Positions 60,290 through 64,000 of a stretch of DNA of 64,000 bases are shown here, in pieces (the first letter of the stretch is position 1; each line of letters starts with the position of its first letter). This DNA is from Streptomyces iconiensis. Its GTDB lineage: Bacteria; Actinomycetota; Actinomycetes; Streptomycetales; Streptomycetaceae. The translations under genes were made by a program, and so were the position numbers. Location: positions 1 through 64,000 of the forward strand of contig NZ_JANCPR020000046.1 of NCBI RefSeq assembly GCF_028657195.3, in the 5' to 3' direction. Under the pieces are notes generated by a model. The model ran no database searches and had not been told where the DNA came from. It saw nothing but the letters and a program-made list of their open reading frames with translations.

Positions 60290-62902
60290 TCAGGCCAGCA
60301 GTCCGATCTCGTGGGCTTCGCGGGCCTGTTCGCGGGTGAGTCTGCCCTGTTTGTGGTGGCTGCGGGTGTTGCTGCGGAAGACGCCCAGGCGCACGGGGTG
60401 TTCCCGTCCTTCGGTGTCGGTGACCGTCTCGGTGTGCGGGCGCGGTACGCGCAGGTGGCCTTCCCTCTCCTTGAACTGCCGCGCCGCCGCGAGGTTGATC
60501 TCCCACCGGGATGCCCCCGCAGGGACGGCCGTGGGGGTGAGTTGTTTCCGTGCCGCCGGCCGTACGCCCATCTCGGTCAGGCGTTGCTGCTGGGCGGGGG
60601 TGAGGGTGGGCCAGGCGGCGGGCTGTTCGGCCAGCCAGCTGCCGACGTCGTCGCCGCCGATACCGACGCCGGGGCGGAGTTCATCGAGGGTGGCGCCCTG
60701 CCCGAGGAGCCAGCGGGCCTTGGCGTAATGGCGCTGCCAGACCAGGGACCAGCCCGGGTTCCAGTCCGGATCGATGGCCTCCAGCCGCCGGCGACGTGCC
60801 CCGGCCCGCTCGGGGTCGGTGCCCAGGCCGCCGGGCTTGCGGGCGGCGTGGAGCCGCTCCCCGACCGGAACACCGGCCAGCGCGGCATGCCTGGGCGCGG
60901 CGAGGGTGTGGTGCTCGGCGTGGTAGAGGGCGCACACGTCCAGGAACTCGCTGAAGCGCCGGTCGCGCGGGTCCCACACCATGCCCGCTTCGGACAGCAA
61001 CTCGGTGCGCCAGTCGGCCAGTTCGCCACGGCGCCAGGCCCGTCGCTGCTCGGCGGTCCACTGTCCCACCGGGTAGGCGAGGGGGCTTGCGCCGAGGTGG
61101 ACGGTGGCGGTGTAGGGCGGGTTGCCGTGCCCTTGTTCGGCGGCGTAGGCGCGGAAGGCTTCCAGGCCGGCCAGCCAGGCCGTTGATTCGGGGCGCAGAA
61201 CGCGGGTGCGCACCAGCCGGGCGATCTCCTCGGCGTCCCGGCCCCGGTGGGAGAAACGCAGCAGGGCAGGCTCGAACACCGCCGCGTCCCGGACCTCGTC
61301 CCGGGCCTCGTCCTCGGTGTCACCGTCGGCATCGGCGTCGTTCCCGGGATCGGCGGTGGGCTTGGCGGCATCGGACGTGTCCGGGGGGATGCGGGGGTCT
61401 CCCGCCGGGTCGGCGGCCACCGCGTCCTCCGCCGTACCCCGGGCACGGTCCGGGCGCAGCGCGAGGCGCTCGACGATGCGCGGGTCGAAGCTGCGCAGTG
61501 CGCGCAGGACGGTGACCAGCGGTTCGAAGGCGGGGGTTGCGGCCATGTCGCGGCCCTCGTCCTCCTCGGCCAGGAGGACGGGCACGACCAGGCGGGCCAC
61601 CTTCCCCTCGTGCGGCGCCTGGCGCAGGGCGCGGCCGACGGATTGCACGATGTCGACGGGCGAGCTGCGCACATCGGCGAACAGGACGCCGTCCAAACCG
61701 CAGCGGCCCGTGATGTCGGTGCCCTCGCCCAGCAGGCGGCAGGTGGACAGGACGCGGAACTCGGTCTTGTGGCCCTCCGCGTCCACCCCGTCTGCGATCT
61801 GGTCGAGAACCGCGCGCTGGTGGGCGGGCGGATGGAGGCCGCACAGCCACTCACCCCACACCTCACCGGGGAAGCGGCCCGCCGCGCGCAACTCGTCCGC
61901 CGCTTCCGGCAGTCCACGGGCGAACGCCATCGCTTCATGAGTACGGGAGTGGAAAGCCAGGAGGCTGGTGGTGCCCGTGTTCTCCATGTGGGCGAGGGCG
62001 GCGGTCCGGATGGCGCCGAGCCGCGCACCCCGGCGTTCCTGGAGCGACGCGTCCGTGCCCGGCGGAGCGGGATCGCGGATCTCCAGTACGTCGATCTCGA
62101 AGCTGGCCAGCGCGCCTTCCTCGATGGCCTGGCCCAGGGGGTAGGTGAAGACGGCCCGGCCGTAGAGGGCCTCGTCGTCCATGGACGCGACCAGCGCCTC
62201 GCCGCCCTCGTCACCCGTTCCCTCCACCTCCCAGACGCGGGGGGTGGCGGTCATGTACAGGCGCCGGTCGGAGGGGATGCGGGTGGTGTCGTGGACGGCC
62301 GCCCACGGCTTGGTCGCCAGGCCCGCTGTGCGGTGCGCCTCGTCCACGACCGTCAGACCGAACCCGTCCAGCTTCTGCCCGAACGCACCGGCCAGCGCCC
62401 GCTCCAGCACACCCGCGACCGCACGCTCCTCGGCCGCCTCTCCCCCGTCTCCGTCCTCCTCCTCGTCGTCGGAGGGGTCGGCGGGGGTGCCGACGAGGGA
62501 GGCGTAGGTGGCGAAGACCGTCACCGGACCGCTGCCGGCCCACAGGGCCAGACGCAGCGGGTTGGTGGTGCAGCGCACCTCCAACTCGCCGGAGAGGTAT
62601 TGGCGCGTTTCAGGGTCCTTGTCCAGGGAGCAGACCGCCACGGCTGCGCCGCGCACGCCCGCCTCCCGCCATTTCTCCACCGTCTGCACCAGCAGGTTCA
62701 AGGTCGGCACCAGCACCAGGACCCGGCCGCGCGGTAGGAGACGGCGGGCGGTCTCGGCCGCGATGAGGGTCTTGCCGGTGCCGGGAGCCGCGACCACCTG
62801 CGCCCGCAGCCCTCCGGCGGGCACGCCGCCGGGCGGCTCCTGGAGGGCCAGGACCGCCGCCTCGACGGCCTCTTCCTGACGGGGGCGGAGCGTCACCGTC
62901 AC
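60290..62902 (-). CDS. DEAD/DEAH-box helicase with helicase-associated (HA) repeats
   Basis: An 870-residue superfamily 2 helicase. Motif I is AAPGTGKT, motif II VVDEAHRTAG (DEAH), motif III MTATPR, and motif VI VQSVGRALRQ. The C-terminal third carries HA-type repeats rich in Trp (WLAGLEAFRAYAAEQGHGNPP, WNPGWSLVWQRHYAKARWLLGQG) and ends in an HxxTRxHHKQGRL-like segment. Such helicases occur on actinomycete plasmids, integrative elements and near chromosome ends (TtrA-like). The GTG at 62902 has GGGGAAAGG upstream; a longer start at 63031 would overlap the next gene. It lies downstream of the Tpg-like gene. Confidence 0.86.
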   Translation of the reverse strand: MTVTLRPRQEEAVEAAVLALQEPPGGVPAGGLRAQVVAAPGTGKTLIAAETARRLLPRGRVLVLVPTLNLLVQTVEKWREAGVRGAAVAVCSLDKDPETRQYLSGELEVRCTTNPLRLALWAGSGPVTVFATYASLVGTPADPSDDEEEDGDGGEAAEERAVAGVLERALAGAFGQKLDGFGLTVVDEAHRTAGLATKPWAAVHDTTRIPSDRRLYMTATPRVWEVEGTGDEGGEALVASMDDEALYGRAVFTYPLGQAIEEGALASFEIDVLEIRDPAPPGTDASLQERRGARLGAIRTAALAHMENTGTTSLLAFHSRTHEAMAFARGLPEAADELRAAGRFPGEVWGEWLCGLHPPAHQRAVLDQIADGVDAEGHKTEFRVLSTCRLLGEGTDITGRCGLDGVLFADVRSSPVDIVQSVGRALRQAPHEGKVARLVVPVLLAEEDEGRDMAATPAFEPLVTVLRALRSFDPRIVERLALRPDRARGTAEDAVAADPAGDPRIPPDTSDAAKPTADPGNDADADGDTEDEARDEVRDAAVFEPALLRFSHRGRDAEEIARLVRTRVLRPESTAWLAGLEAFRAYAAEQGHGNPPYTATVHLGASPLAYPVGQWTAEQRRAWRRGELADWRTELLSEAGMVWDPRDRRFSEFLDVCALYHAEHHTLAAPRHAALAGVPVGERLHAARKPGGLGTDPERAGARRRRLEAIDPDWNPGWSLVWQRHYAKARWLLGQGATLDELRPGVGIGGDDVGSWLAEQPAAWPTLTPAQQQRLTEMGVRPAARKQLTPTAVPAGASRWEINLAAARQFKEREGHLRVPRPHTETVTDTEGREHPVRLGVFRSNTRSHHKQGRLTREQAREAHEIGLLA

Positions 62903-62945
62903 GGCCTTTCCCCTGTGTTCGGGGGTTTCCGGGGCGCGTTCACGC

Positions 62946-63533
62946 TCATGCGGAGAAGCCGACGGAGGTGGCGTACTCGTACGTTCCCCAGTCCGAGCCC
63001 AGATCCTGGAGCTGGCCGACCCACGCGTCATCGAGAGCCCCGGGCTCTCCTGCGGCCCAGGCGTCCACGATGCGGTCCCAGTTGCGTACCCTCAGCCGGC
63101 GGAACTCGGCCACCGGTGTGATGGCCCGCCTGCGCTGCTCGGGGACGCCGCTCTGGTCCAGGGGCTGGATCTCCACGCGGGTCCCGCCCCGCGCGTTGAG
63201 GCGCTGAAGCAGGTGGCGGGCGACGTTGCGGCGCCGGTGGATGCGGTAGGCGGCGTCGATACGCGCGAGGTTGTCCCGGGACGGAAACTGCTTGTGCCGC
63301 TGCCAGTTGCGCAACGTACGGCGCGTGACCGCGACCCCGGCATCGGCCATCGCCCGGCGGCCCGACGCCGAGCGGGTGAGGTAGTTGAGCCGGGCGTCCA
63401 GGCCCCGGCGGCTGGTGACGGGTGAGCGGATACCGCCCTCCAGCGCGAGCCGGTCCAGGACTTCTCCGGCCAGATCGGCGCTCTTGCGTCCACCGGCACC
63501 GTAACGGCCGAAGTCCATCGTGCGCTGCGGCAT
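62946..63533 (-). CDS. Tpg-like telomere/terminal protein candidate
   Basis: A 195-residue basic protein. A helix-turn-helix-like segment (GVAVTRRTLRNWQRHKQFPSRDNLARIDAAYRIHRRRNVARHLLQRL) is followed by NARGGTRVEIQPL and an Arg-rich stretch. This order (HTH, then a GG-xVxI strand, then a variable C-terminus) parallels Tpg, the protein that caps Streptomyces telomeres. It starts 3 bp after the Tap-like gene, with GAGGTGGG overlapping that gene's end. Direct similarity is weak; it could instead be a DNA-binding protein of a mobile element. Confidence 0.5.
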   Translation of the reverse strand: MPQRTMDFGRYGAGGRKSADLAGEVLDRLALEGGIRSPVTSRRGLDARLNYLTRSASGRRAMADAGVAVTRRTLRNWQRHKQFPSRDNLARIDAAYRIHRRRNVARHLLQRLNARGGTRVEIQPLDQSGVPEQRRRAITPVAEFRRLRVRNWDRIVDAWAAGEPGALDDAWVGQLQDLGSDWGTYEYATSVGFSA

Positions 63534-63536
63534 CGC

Positions 63537-64000
63537 TCAGCCCACCTCCCGTTCGCGGTAGCTGCCACCGGCTGTCCTCTCCAGCCGGTAGGACTGCTTG
63601 GGCTTGACCTCGCTCACCCCACGGCCTTCCGGGAACAGCGGTCTGTCCTTGCCCGGCGCGCGAGCGGTACGCCAATCTCCCACCACATGCAGCTCATCAG
63701 TACCCATCATCCGCACGACGGTGAGCCCGGCCTGGTGCGCGGCCCATGCTTTGTGCCACAGGTTCGCGAACGCCTGAGAGCGGATGATGTGCATCCAGTC
63801 CTGCCGGTAGAGGTCCCGGTTGTAGTTGGACTCTCCCATCGTGGAGATGAACTTGGAGTACATCGCCTTCACGTACTCGTAGGCCACCTCTCCCTCGGCG
63901 GACCGGGACGCCAGCGCGTTGGTGCGTACTTGGACGAGCGCGGAACGCAGGGTCTCCAGGAGCTGTTCGGTGGAGCCGGAGGTCCAGGACTCGTGGATCA
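63537..64000 (-). CDS. Tap-like telomere-associated protein, C-terminal part
   Basis: The last ~154 residues of a gene whose start lies beyond the window edge. Readable features are YEYVKAMYSKFISTMGESNYNRDLYRQDWMHIIRSQAFANLWHKAWAAHQAGLTVVRMMGTDELHVVGDW. This matches the C-terminal pattern of Tap proteins (LYRPDW...ANLWRKA...GTDxL). In Streptomyces tap precedes tpg in one operon, as here. If correct, the right edge carries terminal replication genes of a linear replicon. The identification is from memory of the pattern and is moderate only. Confidence 0.55.
   Translation of the reverse strand, partial: IHESWTSGSTEQLLETLRSALVQVRTNALASRSAEGEVAYEYVKAMYSKFISTMGESNYNRDLYRQDWMHIIRSQAFANLWHKAWAAHQAGLTVVRMMGTDELHVVGDWRTARAPGKDRPLFPEGRGVSEVKPKQSYRLERTAGGSYREREVG

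Overview
The window comes from a high-GC, Streptomyces-like actinomycete. This rests on strong third-position G/C bias, GTG starts and ATGA/GTGA start-stop overlaps, on gene content (iterative type I PKS, lasso peptide genes, infA paralog, hut genes, secreted chymotrypsin-like protease), and on a Tap/Tpg-like pair with a helicase at the right edge, which resembles genes near the ends of linear Streptomyces replicons. No rRNA, tRNA or CRISPR array was seen.

Left part (1-16.8 kb): an RHS remnant; a degenerate SDR beside an AraC-type regulator; a divergent MarR/MFS pair around a clear palindrome; then a compact polyketide cassette. The cassette has a Baeyer-Villiger-type flavoprotein and a thioester-reductase-like SDR on the minus strand, divergent from a 2543-residue single-module PKS (KS-AT-DH-cMT-psiKR-ER-KR-ACP) with no thioesterase. 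It could build a methyl-branched reduced chain, release it reductively and oxygenate it.

15.8-30.5 kb is catabolic and uptake territory. A PuuE-type allantoinase-like protein, an FCD-type regulator, a cytoplasmic Asp-box (sialidase-fold) protein, a complete ECF transporter whose second ATPase is split, and an epimerase are linked by two copies of one palindromic operator. An RpiR regulator, an NCS1 permease and a histidine-utilisation operon (hutU, an M20 amidohydrolase, hutF) follow.

30.5-46.2 kb is a patchwork: a SUKH-type immunity-like protein, membrane proteins, an MFS exporter, a NACHT-transmembrane ATPase, and two small operons of special interest. One has a 19-residue peptide ORF, a strong hairpin, a SUMF1-domain protein, an FMN split-barrel protein and a LysE exporter, which looks like an undescribed peptide-derived natural product pathway. 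The other has a 17-residue leader ORF ahead of a GNAT acetyltransferase and an extra IF-1.

46.2-64 kb: a MacB/FtsX-type ABC transporter behind a palindromic operator, convergent with a lasso peptide precursor and cyclase that lack the usual B1/B2 genes nearby; a choline/betaine-like oxidation operon with a GbsR-like regulator; a broken MFS gene; a DUF1838 protein; a methyltransferase; a secreted protease and a small protein resembling its propeptide; and finally the helicase, Tpg-like and Tap-like genes.
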